A program made the position numbers and the translations under genes. Positions 43,808 through 53,231 of a stretch of DNA of 64,000 nucleotides are shown piece after piece. Source of the DNA: Chryseobacterium glaciei (GTDB lineage: Bacteria; Bacteroidota; Bacteroidia; Flavobacteriales; Weeksellaceae); NCBI RefSeq assembly GCF_001648155.1, contig NZ_CP015199.1, forward strand, positions 1,684,501 to 1,748,500. Direction: 5' to 3'. Numbering within the stretch: position 1 is the first letter of the stretch; every line of letters starts with the position of its first letter. The notes beneath the pieces are model-generated. The model was not told the DNA's origin and made no database searches. It saw nothing but the letters and a program-made list of their open reading frames with translations.

Positions 43808-45055
43808 ATGCTAGCTTTAAAAGCAGAAAATATATCAAAACAATACCGTCTGGGACAAGTAGGAACAGGCTCTCTTTCTCATGACCTGAATAGATTTTGG
43901 CACAAAGCAAGAGGAAAAGAAGATCCATATTTAAAAATTGGGGAATCTAACGATAGAACAACAAAAGGAGATTCAGACTATGTATGGTCTCTTCGTGATA
44001 TCAATTTTGAAGTGGAACAAGGAGATGCTTTAGGAATTATTGGCAGAAATGGTGCCGGAAAATCTACCTTATTAAAACTCTTAAGCAAGGTTACCAAACC
44101 TACCACAGGAAAAATTTATACTCAAGGCAGAATTGCCTCTTTATTAGAAGTTGGAACAGGATTTCATCCAGAAATGACAGGAAGAGAAAATGTTTTTCTA
44201 AATGGAGCAATCCTTGGGATGACACGCAAAGAAATCACCAGAAAATTTGACGAAATTGTTGACTTCTCAGGTGTAGAAAGATACATAGATACTCCTGTAA
44301 AAAGATATTCCTCCGGAATGTATGTGCGTCTGGCGTTTGCCGTCGCAGCACATTTGGAATCTGAAATCCTTATTGTAGATGAAGTTCTTGCTGTAGGAGA
44401 TGCAGAATTTCAAAAAAAATGTCTTGGAAAAATGGGTGATGTAACAAAAGGAGAAGGCAGAACCGTTTTATTTGTAAGTCACAACATATTGGCAGTAAAA
44501 AAGCTATGCAATAAAGGGCTTATTCTAGAAAATGGCAATCTATCATTTGATGGTGATATTGATTCCGCTATCAAATCTTATAATAGTGAATCTTTAAATA
44601 GAGACTCGTCTATTATGTGGGATGAAAAAGATGCTCCCGGAAATCATTTTGCTAAAATCACATCTATACAAGCTTCATGTCAGTCTAACGAGTTTAATAT
44701 TAATGAAGATATAACCTTGGACTTTGACTTTATCAATCTTATTCCCTCTCAAAAGTTAAATATATCATTTTCTGTTTTTACTGAAGATGAGATATATGTT
44801 TTATCATCCCCAAATCTTTATAGACCAGAATACGCATTAGGAAAACACACTTCCTCTTGTACTATTCCCAAAAACCTATTAAACTCTGGAGTATATTATA
44901 TTACAGTGTTACTAGTGGGAGAAAACTTTACTATTATTGCAGAGTTAGACAGAATTATAAGATTAGAATTAAAAGATGTATTAGAAGGCAGAAGCGATTA
45001 TATGGGAAGATGGAATGGTGTGGTACGTCCAAAACTAGAATGGAAAAATGCTTAA
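43808..45055 (+). CDS. wzt: ABC exporter ATPase with C-terminal substrate domain
   Basis: 415 aa. The nucleotide-binding domain has Walker A 'GRNGAGKST' (79-87), the signature 'YSSGMYVRLAFAVA', and Walker B 'ILIVDEVLAVGD'. A beta-rich domain of about 150 aa follows (about 265-412), as in Wzt proteins that recognise a cap or the end of the O-polysaccharide. Its presence suggests that chain export depends on a terminal modification. It overlaps the next gene by 8 nt. Confidence 0.93.
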   Translation: MLALKAENISKQYRLGQVGTGSLSHDLNRFWHKARGKEDPYLKIGESNDRTTKGDSDYVWSLRDINFEVEQGDALGIIGRNGAGKSTLLKLLSKVTKPTTGKIYTQGRIASLLEVGTGFHPEMTGRENVFLNGAILGMTRKEITRKFDEIVDFSGVERYIDTPVKRYSSGMYVRLAFAVAAHLESEILIVDEVLAVGDAEFQKKCLGKMGDVTKGEGRTVLFVSHNILAVKKLCNKGLILENGNLSFDGDIDSAIKSYNSESLNRDSSIMWDEKDAPGNHFAKITSIQASCQSNEFNINEDITLDFDFINLIPSQKLNISFSVFTEDEIYVLSSPNLYRPEYALGKHTSSCTIPKNLLNSGVYYITVLLVGENFTIIAELDRIIRLELKDVLEGRSDYMGRWNGVVRPKLEWKNA

Positions 45056-46214
45056 TTTTTTTAAGAAAAATAGATCTAAAGAAAAAGAAGTAGATCTCCT
45101 AATATATGACACCATATTTCCAAACCCTATATCTGGATTTAGGATTGCCGAATTCACCTCTCTTTTAAATCATTATGACTATTCTAAAATCATTGTTAAT
45201 CCTACAGATTACAATGTAATTAATCAACCAGAATCACAACATATTTCAGATTTAAAAGTTTTAAAAGAAAAATCAAAACTGGTATATAATAAAGTTAAAA
45301 TAGGTTCTACAAAAGAATTAATTAATGTAAATACTAAATTGTTTTATTGTGTTTTTCTTAATATAATATATGATTGTCTGCCTTATTTAGAGAAAAGTAA
45401 AACTAATTTTATTTTTACACTTTATCCTGGAGGCGGATTTAATACAAAAGATAAATCAGCATTAGGGAAATTAAAAACAGTATTAGATTCTCAATACTTT
45501 AAAGGAGTTATTGTTACTCAAGAGTTTACCCGAAATTTTTTAATTGAAAATTTCAATTGTCCAACAGATAAAATTCATTATATATTTGGTGGAATTATTC
45601 CACAAAACTCTATAAATATTAATAGAAAGCGAGAATATAAAAAAGAAGACTCACTTAACATTTGTTTTTGTTCAGCAAAATATATGGATAAAGGTCTGGA
45701 CAAAGGTTATGATATTTTTATTGAGGCAGCTAAATTACTTTTAGAAGATAATTACAATGTCAAATTTAGCGTAATTGGAGGTTTTAATGAAGATGATATT
45801 TCACTTGGAAAATACTCTAATGAATTTACATTTTACGGATATAAAAAATATGAAGAACTTTCTGAAATTTTTTTATATCAAGATATTATCGTATCTCCAA
45901 ATAGACCTTTTACTTTAAGTGATGGCTCATTTGACGGTTTCCCACTAGGAGCCGTTGTTGAAGCTGCACTAAATGGAGTAATACCTATTGTTACTGATGA
46001 GCTTAATCAAAATTCACACTTTACAGAGTCTGAAGTTATTATTATAAAACCCAAAACTGAGGATATTCTATGTGCAATAAAAAAATTAATACAAAATGAA
46101 CATATTGTACGTTCAATATCTCAAAATACCCAGTTGAAATTCAGAGAAATATATTCACATGAGAATCAACTTAATGAAAGATTAAAAATTTTAGATAAAT
46201 ATATTTATGATTAG
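45048..46214 (+). CDS. glycosyltransferase, GT-B fold (GT4-like)
   Basis: 388 aa. The C-terminal half looks like a GT4 nucleotide-sugar domain: 'KGYDIFIEAAKLLLEDNYNVKFSVIGG' region, 'FTFYGYKKYEELSEIF', and 'DGFPLGAVVEAALNGVIPIVTDE' in place of the usual E-x7-E segment, with Asp instead of the first Glu. The N-terminal half has 'FTLYPGGGFN', a likely acceptor or phosphate site. It overlaps wzt and the aminotransferase gene (8 nt each). Sugar and acceptor are unknown. Confidence 0.8.
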   Translation: MLNFFKKNRSKEKEVDLLIYDTIFPNPISGFRIAEFTSLLNHYDYSKIIVNPTDYNVINQPESQHISDLKVLKEKSKLVYNKVKIGSTKELINVNTKLFYCVFLNIIYDCLPYLEKSKTNFIFTLYPGGGFNTKDKSALGKLKTVLDSQYFKGVIVTQEFTRNFLIENFNCPTDKIHYIFGGIIPQNSININRKREYKKEDSLNICFCSAKYMDKGLDKGYDIFIEAAKLLLEDNYNVKFSVIGGFNEDDISLGKYSNEFTFYGYKKYEELSEIFLYQDIIVSPNRPFTLSDGSFDGFPLGAVVEAALNGVIPIVTDELNQNSHFTESEVIIIKPKTEDILCAIKKLIQNEHIVRSISQNTQLKFREIYSHENQLNERLKILDKYIYD

Positions 46215-47289
46215 TGTAACCCAACCTTTTCTCCCTCCTCAAGAAGAATATCAAAAATATTTAGACGGTATTTGGAAGCGTAACTGGCTCACTAATATGG
46301 GGCCATTAGCCAGCCAACTAGAAATGGAACTTAAAGATCATCTTAAGTTAAAACATTTACTTTTTGTCACCAATGGCACTATAGCAATACAAATGGCTAT
46401 AAAAGCATTAGAGATTACTGGCGAAATTATTACGACCCCTTTTTCCTTTATTGCAACTACAAGCTGTGTTGTATGGGAAGGCTGTACTCCGGTTTTTGTA
46501 GATATTAATCCACAGTCTTTATGCATAGATCCTACAAAAATTGAAGATGCTATTACAGAAAAAACTTCTGCTATTTTAGCCACCCACGTTTATGGTAACC
46601 CATGTGATGTGGAAGCTATAGAAATAATCGCTAAGAAGCATAATCTAAAAGTAATTTATGATGCCGCTCATGCGTTTGGTGTAGAAATAAATGGAAAATC
46701 AATCTTTGAATATGGTGATATATCTACATGTTCACTACATGCAACGAAACTTTATCACTCTATCGAAGGTGGGCTGATTATCACCAAAGATTCTGAGTTA
46801 CTTAAAAAACTATCATTTATTCGAAATTTTGGAATTTCAGGATTTGATTCTTTTTCAGAATTAGGAATTAATGGCAAAAATTCAGAATTTCATGCCGCAA
46901 TGGGACTCACAAATTTAAAATACATTTCCAAAATACATGATAAAAGAAAAAGTTTAGCCGCTCTTTATGATGAAAAACTTAAAGGGTTGAAAGCGATTAA
47001 ACCACTTTGGCACAATAAAGCAAACGAAAACTTCGCATATTATCCTGTTATTTTAGAAAGTGAAGAACTATTATTAAAAATAAAAGCAGAAATGGATAAA
47101 CAAGAAATCTTTACAAGAAGGTATTTTTATCCAAGCTTAGCCTCTGCACTACCCTATTTACCAAAATTAGAACTTCCAATAACTGAAGATATTGCAAAAA
47201 GAATTCTGTGTTTACCTTTTTATTATGATTTAACACTTGAAGAAATAGAGCTTATTTCCAGGGTAATGTTAAGAATTCAAAACAACTAA
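46207..47289 (+). CDS. DegT/DnrJ/EryC1/StrS-family sugar aminotransferase
   Basis: PLP enzyme that puts an amino group on a keto-sugar nucleotide. 360 aa with 'TNGTIAIQMAIKALEI', 'YDAAHAFGVEINGK' and the PLP lysine K181 in 'SLHATKLYHSIEGG'. With rfbA and rfbB upstream and an acyltransferase directly after, the likely substrate is dTDP-4-keto-6-deoxyglucose. The product would be dTDP-4-amino-4,6-dideoxyglucose (or the galactose form); this is inferred. Confidence 0.92.
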   Translation: MISVTQPFLPPQEEYQKYLDGIWKRNWLTNMGPLASQLEMELKDHLKLKHLLFVTNGTIAIQMAIKALEITGEIITTPFSFIATTSCVVWEGCTPVFVDINPQSLCIDPTKIEDAITEKTSAILATHVYGNPCDVEAIEIIAKKHNLKVIYDAAHAFGVEINGKSIFEYGDISTCSLHATKLYHSIEGGLIITKDSELLKKLSFIRNFGISGFDSFSELGINGKNSEFHAAMGLTNLKYISKIHDKRKSLAALYDEKLKGLKAIKPLWHNKANENFAYYPVILESEELLLKIKAEMDKQEIFTRRYFYPSLASALPYLPKLELPITEDIAKRILCLPFYYDLTLEEIELISRVMLRIQNN

Positions 47290-47292
47290 AAT

Positions 47293-47934
47293 ATGTTAAT
47301 TATAGGTGCTAAGGGTTTTGCAAAAGAAGTATTAGAAATATGTCATAAAAATGATGATGTAAAAAACCTTGTATTTTATGATGACATAAATGATAATATA
47401 ATAGGTCTTTTATATGAAAAATTTCCCATTCTAAAAAATATTGCGGAGGCAAAAAAATATTTTAAAACTATCGATAATCGATTTACAATTGGAATTGGAA
47501 ATCCAACGCTAAGAAAAGCTCTTACTGAAAGGTTTTTAAATATTGGAGGAAAATTAACTTCTACAATAAGTTCAAAAGCAGATATTGGATCATATGGAAT
47601 ACAAATTGGCCCAGGAGCTAATATATTGGATGGAGTAAAGATTTCGAATGATGTAAATATTGGTGAAGGTTGTATCGTTTACTATAACTCTATTATTACT
47701 CACGATGTTGTAATAGGAAATTTTACAGAAATATCGCCAGATGTAAAAATTCTTGGAAGAGCAATAATAGGAAATTTTTGTCAACTCGGTGCAGGATCAA
47801 TTATTCTTCCTGATATTAAAATTGGAGATAATGTTATTGTAGGAGCTGGCTCTGTGGTTACAAAAAATTTGCCGGATAACTGTACTGTCATTGGTATTCC
47901 CGCGAAAATAATTAACAGAAAAAAAAATGTATAA
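47293..47934 (+). CDS. PglD/NeuD-like sugar N-acyltransferase
   Basis: 213 aa. An N-terminal small Rossmann-like part ('MLIIGAKGFAKEVLEIC') is followed by a left-handed beta helix of hexapeptide repeats ('IGPGANILDGVKISNDVNIG', 'IGDNVIVGAGSVVTKNLP'). The His in 'SIITHDVVIGNF' is the expected general base. Such enzymes acetylate amino sugars made by the aminotransferase encoded just before (3-nt gap). The next gene starts 8 nt inside this one. Confidence 0.9.
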   Translation: MLIIGAKGFAKEVLEICHKNDDVKNLVFYDDINDNIIGLLYEKFPILKNIAEAKKYFKTIDNRFTIGIGNPTLRKALTERFLNIGGKLTSTISSKADIGSYGIQIGPGANILDGVKISNDVNIGEGCIVYYNSIITHDVVIGNFTEISPDVKILGRAIIGNFCQLGAGSIILPDIKIGDNVIVGAGSVVTKNLPDNCTVIGIPAKIINRKKNV

Positions 47935-48853
47935 TTATCCTTTAGTAAGTGTTGTCATGATTACTTATGGTCATGAATTATTTATTGAAAATGCAATAAA
48001 TAGTATACTCATGCAAAAGTACGATGGTTGTATAGAACTTATCATTGCCAACGATTGCTCACCAGATGGTACTGACAAAATTATAATAAGCATTCTTGAA
48101 AAAGTAATAAATTCTGAAAAATTCAATATAAAATATACTCCTCATAAAAACAACAAAGGTATAATGCCCAATTTTGTATGGGCTCTCAAAGAATGTCAAG
48201 GTAAATATATTGCAATATGTGAAGGTGATGATTACTGGATTGATGATTTAAAAATTAAAAAGCAAGTTGATTTTTTAGAAAAAAACAATGAGTATTCAAT
48301 TCATAGTGGCCACGCTCAATTATTAGAAAACGAAAGCTTAACTTCCATTATAGGAGACCCACATCACAAAAAAACCTATTTAATTAATGACTTTTTTTCA
48401 AAAAATAATTTAATTACATGTACCACAATGCTGAGACTAAGTAATATAATCCCCAAAAATTGGGAAAAAATATATTTTGGAGATTGGATGTTATATGTAA
48501 ATACATTAATAGCTTATCCAGGGTCTAAAGCTTATGTTTCTGATGAGCTTTATTCAGTATATCGTATTAATGAAATGGGTGCTATGTCACAAATAGCAGG
48601 GATCAAATCTGATGAAAAACATTTTATACAAATATTTAAAATACATCAATTATTTAAGGTAAAATATTCATCTGAAGATATTTCAGCGATCAACAACTAT
48701 TCACTTAAGTTATACAGATATTATTTATCAATCAACAACCTTAAAAGTGCAGTAGGCATGATTTTAAAAAACTTTAAGCTTGTTTATTTTAAAATACCTT
48801 TTCGTAAATATTTATCTTATTTTCGTTACAGAAAACATCTAAAACCCTCTTAA
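47927..48853 (+). CDS. family 2 glycosyltransferase
   Basis: 308 aa, GT-A fold. N-terminal 'VSVVMITYGHELFIENAINS', 'ANDCSPDGT', and the metal-binding acidic motif in 'CEGDDYWIDD' (about 98). A basic C-terminal tail suggests membrane association. Donor and acceptor are unknown. Its first 8 nt overlap the acyltransferase gene. It is very AT-rich even for this locus. Confidence 0.9.
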   Translation: MYNYPLVSVVMITYGHELFIENAINSILMQKYDGCIELIIANDCSPDGTDKIIISILEKVINSEKFNIKYTPHKNNKGIMPNFVWALKECQGKYIAICEGDDYWIDDLKIKKQVDFLEKNNEYSIHSGHAQLLENESLTSIIGDPHHKKTYLINDFFSKNNLITCTTMLRLSNIIPKNWEKIYFGDWMLYVNTLIAYPGSKAYVSDELYSVYRINEMGAMSQIAGIKSDEKHFIQIFKIHQLFKVKYSSEDISAINNYSLKLYRYYLSINNLKSAVGMILKNFKLVYFKIPFRKYLSYFRYRKHLKPS

Positions 48854-48862
48854 TAGTAAGCT

Positions 48863-49690
48863 ATGTTTCCATTGATTTCCATTATCGTTCCCTGCTACAA
48901 CCAAGCTGAATATCTTGATGAATGCCTGCAAACAGTTCTTGAGCAAACATTTCAGAACTGGGAATGTATCATTGTGGATGACGGTTCTCCGGATAATACG
49001 GAAGAGGTGGCTAAGAGATGGGTTGAAAAAGATAGTCGTTTTAAATATCTTTATAAATCAAACGGAGGCCTATCATCTGCAAGAAATGCCGGAATAGAAA
49101 TAGCCGCCGGAGAATGGATCTTACCTTTGGATTGTGACGACAAGATTGGAAATCAGTATTTGAAACTTGCTGAAGAAAAATTTAATGAAAATTACAAGAT
49201 TATATACTGTAATGCTGAAAAATTTGGATCTCAAAATGGTTTTTGGCAATTACCAGATTACAGTAGAAAAACCTTAGCAGTAGAAAATATCATTTTTTGT
49301 ACTGCCTTTTTTAGAAAAAATGATTGGAAAAGAGTAAACGGCTACGATACCAATCTGATTTACGGTTGGGAAGATTGGGAATTTTGGATCTCCATTCTTA
49401 AAGATGGTGGCGAAGTTTATAAAATTAATGAAATTTGTTTTTATTATAGGATTAAAGAAACGTCTATGATTACAGAAATGTCATCAATCGACGGAAATAT
49501 GAAAATTATGACTTCTAAAAATATTATATATAAAAAGCATATCGCCTTTTTCACCAAAGAATTAGGTAGTTTTCAAAGCTTATATAAACAAAATAAGAAA
49601 TTAATAGCAGAAAATAATCATTTGAAAAACCTGCTAAACAGTAAAAGATACACCGTTATAAATAAAATTTTTAATCTTTTTAAGTTATGA
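48863..49690 (+). CDS. family 2 glycosyltransferase
   Basis: 275 aa, GT-A. 'ISIIVPCYNQAEYLDECLQT', 'IVDDGSPDNTEEVA', 'NGGLSSARNAGIEIAAGEW', and the acidic motif 'PLDCDDKIG'. The 'GWEDWEFWISI' segment near residue 170 is the usual ED catalytic-base region. It ends with a basic coiled stretch. It overlaps the next gene by 4 nt. Confidence 0.92.
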   Translation: MFPLISIIVPCYNQAEYLDECLQTVLEQTFQNWECIIVDDGSPDNTEEVAKRWVEKDSRFKYLYKSNGGLSSARNAGIEIAAGEWILPLDCDDKIGNQYLKLAEEKFNENYKIIYCNAEKFGSQNGFWQLPDYSRKTLAVENIIFCTAFFRKNDWKRVNGYDTNLIYGWEDWEFWISILKDGGEVYKINEICFYYRIKETSMITEMSSIDGNMKIMTSKNIIYKKHIAFFTKELGSFQSLYKQNKKLIAENNHLKNLLNSKRYTVINKIFNLFKL

Positions 49691-50622
49691 AAGTATCTGT
49701 CGCTTTATGTACCTATAATGGTGAAAAATATTTATCTGATCAGCTAGATTCTATTATGAATCAAACAACGCTAGTAGATGAGATAGTAATCTGTGATGAT
49801 GGTTCAAATGATAAAACTATAAATATTCTTTATGATTATCAGAGTAAATTTCCTGATATTATTAAAATTTTTAGAAATGAAAAAAATTTAGGTTTTATAA
49901 AGAATTTTGAAAAGGCGATTAACCTCTCTTCTCATGAAATTATTATTATAAGTGATCAGGATGACATTTGGGGAAAAGATAAGATACAAGAGACAGTTCA
50001 TTTTCTGGAAACAAATCCCCAATATGATGGTGTTTTTCATGATCTAAAACTTATTGATAATGAGAAAACTTATCCATCATATTTAGATTGGAAGAAAATC
50101 ACACATGAGGAAATCAATCAGGAAATTAAAAACAATGAACTTTTTGCTGCACTGGTAAAAAAAGGAAGTTTTATTTTAGGCTGCGCATTAGCAATAAAAA
50201 AAGATGCACTAAAAGCTCATGACATGGAAAATTTCCCTATTGCACACGATTACTATATTGCACAGAAATTAAGTCTAAAAAACAAACTCGGCTTTATTTC
50301 AAAGTCTTTGTCATCTTACAGACTACATGCTAATCAGGTTTATGGATTAAGATATAAATCCGATAAAAATGAAGAAGAAAATATTTCTTCAACACAAAAA
50401 TATTTCAAAGAATATGTTTGGGGATATCTACAGGTTTTAAAAAGATATAAAGAATTAAATCCTAAAGAAAACGAAAAAAAAACAGACATATATTCTGTAT
50501 TTATTAAAAATAGGAATACATATTTAAAATCATTGAGCTTTCTAGAGAGAAAAAAATACATTTTAAAATGTATTCGTCACAAATATCTTGATATGGAAAT
50601 ACCAGATTTATTTAAAATTTAA
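49687..50622 (+). CDS. family 2 glycosyltransferase
   Basis: 311 aa, GT-A: 'VALCTYNGEKYLSDQLDSI', 'IVICDDGSNDKT', 'EKNLGFIKNFEKAI' and 'ISDQDDIWGKDKI', the last being typical of rhamnosyl or related GT2 enzymes. 'PIAHDYYIAQKLS' supplies the His-Asp motif. Its start overlaps the previous stop. Confidence 0.92.
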   Translation: MKVSVALCTYNGEKYLSDQLDSIMNQTTLVDEIVICDDGSNDKTINILYDYQSKFPDIIKIFRNEKNLGFIKNFEKAINLSSHEIIIISDQDDIWGKDKIQETVHFLETNPQYDGVFHDLKLIDNEKTYPSYLDWKKITHEEINQEIKNNELFAALVKKGSFILGCALAIKKDALKAHDMENFPIAHDYYIAQKLSLKNKLGFISKSLSSYRLHANQVYGLRYKSDKNEEENISSTQKYFKEYVWGYLQVLKRYKELNPKENEKKTDIYSVFIKNRNTYLKSLSFLERKKYILKCIRHKYLDMEIPDLFKI

Positions 50623-50635
50623 ATTACTAAACATC

Positions 50636-51568
50636 ATGGATGTAAGCATTTGTATTACCACCTATAAGCACGAAAAGTATATTAAAGAATGTCTTGAGAG
50701 TATTTTCTCTCAAGAATTCAATGGTGAATATGAAATTATCATTTGTAATGACAATTCACCAGATAATACCGAAGCCATTATCCATGAAATTATTACGACA
50801 CATCCAAAGGGAAGTAAGGTGAAATATTATAAAAACACGCCTAACTTAGGATACGTAAAAAACACTTTATATTCTTTTTCGAAAGCTTCAGGTAAGTATA
50901 TTTCTATTTTAGATGGTGACGATTATTGGATAAACCCATTAAAACTTCAAAAACAATATGATTTTTTAGAAACAAATCCAGATTTTTCAGGAGTAGGAAC
51001 AGATTCTAAAGTAATATATGAAGAGCTATCTAAACCAAGCCATAATTTTTCAAATCACCTAGATCAGGAACTTACAAAGGATAATTTAACGGATTTAAAT
51101 ATTTGTCAAACCTCAACATTTTTTTTCAGAAAAAATATATTGAAACCTGATTTTCCAAAAGATATCATATCTGCAGACAGATGCCTTTATTTATTAGCAG
51201 GATGTTATGGGAAAATTAAAGTTTTGCCAGAACAAATGAGTACTTACAGGCAATTTGGAGCAAGTATCTCCAAAAATGTGACATATGATATGATGAAAAA
51301 GGATTTTGAAATTGTCCCTTTTATTAAAAAATATAATTCAGATTATAAGTCTTCTAAACTAAAGTCTTATTTTTATTATACTTTGATGACATATTCAAAT
51401 GTAATTACAAAATTCAATTTTTATAAAGCCGCAACAGGATATTTTTTTAACAATGTTCTCTCAAAATTTTCATTGAATCCAATAAAATTATATCTGGCAA
51501 TAAAATGGAGCAAGCATACAATTAACCAAAAATATCAGATAAAAGTAGAGAACAATAGTTTTATCTAA
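50636..51568 (+). CDS. family 2 glycosyltransferase
   Basis: 310 aa from ATG 50636 ('MDVSICITTYKHEKYIKECL'). The open frame extends to 50588 inside the previous gene, but the extra residues are not family-like. Motifs: 'ICNDNSPDNTEAI', 'PNLGYVKNTLYSFSKASG' and 'LDGDDYWINPLKL'. It resembles the enzyme at 47927 ('EGDDYWIDDLKI') more than the other GT2 proteins here. Confidence 0.9.
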   Translation: MDVSICITTYKHEKYIKECLESIFSQEFNGEYEIIICNDNSPDNTEAIIHEIITTHPKGSKVKYYKNTPNLGYVKNTLYSFSKASGKYISILDGDDYWINPLKLQKQYDFLETNPDFSGVGTDSKVIYEELSKPSHNFSNHLDQELTKDNLTDLNICQTSTFFFRKNILKPDFPKDIISADRCLYLLAGCYGKIKVLPEQMSTYRQFGASISKNVTYDMMKKDFEIVPFIKKYNSDYKSSKLKSYFYYTLMTYSNVITKFNFYKAATGYFFNNVLSKFSLNPIKLYLAIKWSKHTINQKYQIKVENNSFI

Positions 51569-51580
51569 AACACACGAATA

Positions 51581-52252
51581 ATGATTATAGGAAACGGACT
51601 TATCGCAAACTCACTAAAAAATATAGATTCAGGGGACATGCTGTTCTTTGCTTCCGGTGTTTCAAACTCCCTCGAAACCAGAAGCTCTGAATTTGAAAGA
51701 GAATTTACTCTTTTAAAAAATACTTTTAAAAATAATAGCGACGACAGCAAGCTTATTTATTTCTCTACGTTAAGCATTAATGATCAATCAAAACAAAGCA
51801 GCCATTACGTTCTACATAAAAAGGAAATTGAAAATTATATCCAAGAAAATTCCGAGAATTATCTCATCCTAAGAATCGGAAATATTGTTGGTAAAGGTGG
51901 AAACCCAAACACTCTTTTTAATTATTTGAAAGCACAGATTTCGAGCAGCAACAAGTTTTCACTACATATTAAAGCAAGAAGATTATTAATAGATATTGAT
52001 GATATTGCTCTATTTTTAGATACAAACTGTTCTCAGCTAAAGAATAAAACAATTAATTTCGCTTATCCATATTACTATGATCTGAAAGAAATCATTAATG
52101 CGATCCAGCTAAAAATGGATAAAAAAGCAAATTATGATGAAGTGAACGAAGGAGATTTTTATAAAGTGGATTTTGATGAAAATACTAATAATTTTTTCTC
52201 AAAAACAACCTCCGAAGATTATATGAAGATTCTGACAGAAAAATATATCTAA
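51581..52252 (+). CDS. short SDR/NAD-epimerase-like protein
   Basis: 223 aa. It starts with a minimal Rossmann turn ('MIIGNGLIANSL'), has a Ser strand 'LIYFSTLSIND', and a Y-x3-K pair in 'SHYVLHKKEIE', followed by 'LRIGNIVGKGGNPN', all in the order of extended SDR sugar-nucleotide enzymes. It is about 80-100 residues shorter than typical epimerases, with a brief N-terminal half. It could modify a sugar nucleotide or be a degenerate, regulatory member. It lies between two GT2 genes in the same operon. Confidence 0.65.
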   Translation: MIIGNGLIANSLKNIDSGDMLFFASGVSNSLETRSSEFEREFTLLKNTFKNNSDDSKLIYFSTLSINDQSKQSSHYVLHKKEIENYIQENSENYLILRIGNIVGKGGNPNTLFNYLKAQISSSNKFSLHIKARRLLIDIDDIALFLDTNCSQLKNKTINFAYPYYYDLKEIINAIQLKMDKKANYDEVNEGDFYKVDFDENTNNFFSKTTSEDYMKILTEKYI

Positions 52253-52270
52253 AATTAAATTTTAACACAA

Positions 52271-53221
52271 ATGCCCAAGATTTATATTATAATTGTCACT
52301 TACAACGCCATGAAATGGGCGGAAAGATGCTTTACAAGCTTAAAACAATCAACCGTTCCCATAAACTGTATCGTGATCGATAATGGTTCCAAAGATGGTA
52401 CTCAAGAATATATAAAAAATAACTTCCCGGAAGTAGATTTCATCCAATCTCCGGAAAATTCAGGATTCGGAAAAGCCAATAATTTAGGTATAGAAAAAGC
52501 TTACAAAGCCGGCGCTGATTTTGTTTATCTGATGAATCAGGATGCATGGATCTTCCAGGATAGTATTCAGGAATTATTAAATGTATACAACAATTATCCG
52601 GACAATCATCAAATCGGGATTTTAAGTCCGATGCACTTGGATGGAAGCGAAAAACAGCTTGATCTTCATTTTGAAAATTATATTGCCCAAGACGCAAGAA
52701 ATAACAGATTACTTTCTGATATTTATTTCGGCAAAACAAAACCTTTTTATGAAATAAAATTTGTTAATGCAGCCCATTGGTTCATTCCGAGAAATATCCT
52801 TGAAAAAGTAGGAGGTTTTAATCCTTATTTTTTCTACGGAGCTGAGGATTATGAATACATCAACAGAGTTACCTATTTTAAACTAAAAATAGTTGTTTGT
52901 CCTAAAAGTAAAGTAGTACACGATGCCGTACAGTCTTTTCATAAGGAAAAACCAAAAGATCAGTCAGAATTATTGAAACAGACAAGACTTTCGATGAGAA
53001 TGCAGCGAGAGACAAGGTATCTGAATCCTAATTATGACTATAATATCAAAAGGGAGAAGACTGCCTTACTTTCATACATCGCAAAAATGGGAGCCAAAGG
53101 AAACGTAAATGAATCTAAATTTTATATAGAGCAGTACAAATACTTTTCAAAAAAGTTTAAAGAAATCGAAATTGCAAGGCAAACAGCCATGACTGCAAAA
53201 CACCCATTTCTAAATCTTTAA
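52271..53221 (+). CDS. family 2 glycosyltransferase (rhamnosyltransferase-like)
   Basis: 316 aa, GT-A: 'YIIIVTYNAMKWAERCFTSL', 'VIDNGSKDGTQEYI', 'PENSGFGKANNLGIEKAYKA' and 'YLMNQDAWIF' (acidic motif reduced to a single Asp followed by Ala, as in WbbL-like enzymes). 'FFYGAEDYEYINRV' is the catalytic-base region. Donor unknown. Confidence 0.92.
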   Translation: MPKIYIIIVTYNAMKWAERCFTSLKQSTVPINCIVIDNGSKDGTQEYIKNNFPEVDFIQSPENSGFGKANNLGIEKAYKAGADFVYLMNQDAWIFQDSIQELLNVYNNYPDNHQIGILSPMHLDGSEKQLDLHFENYIAQDARNNRLLSDIYFGKTKPFYEIKFVNAAHWFIPRNILEKVGGFNPYFFYGAEDYEYINRVTYFKLKIVVCPKSKVVHDAVQSFHKEKPKDQSELLKQTRLSMRMQRETRYLNPNYDYNIKREKTALLSYIAKMGAKGNVNESKFYIEQYKYFSKKFKEIEIARQTAMTAKHPFLNL

Positions 53222-53231
53222 TACAATTACG

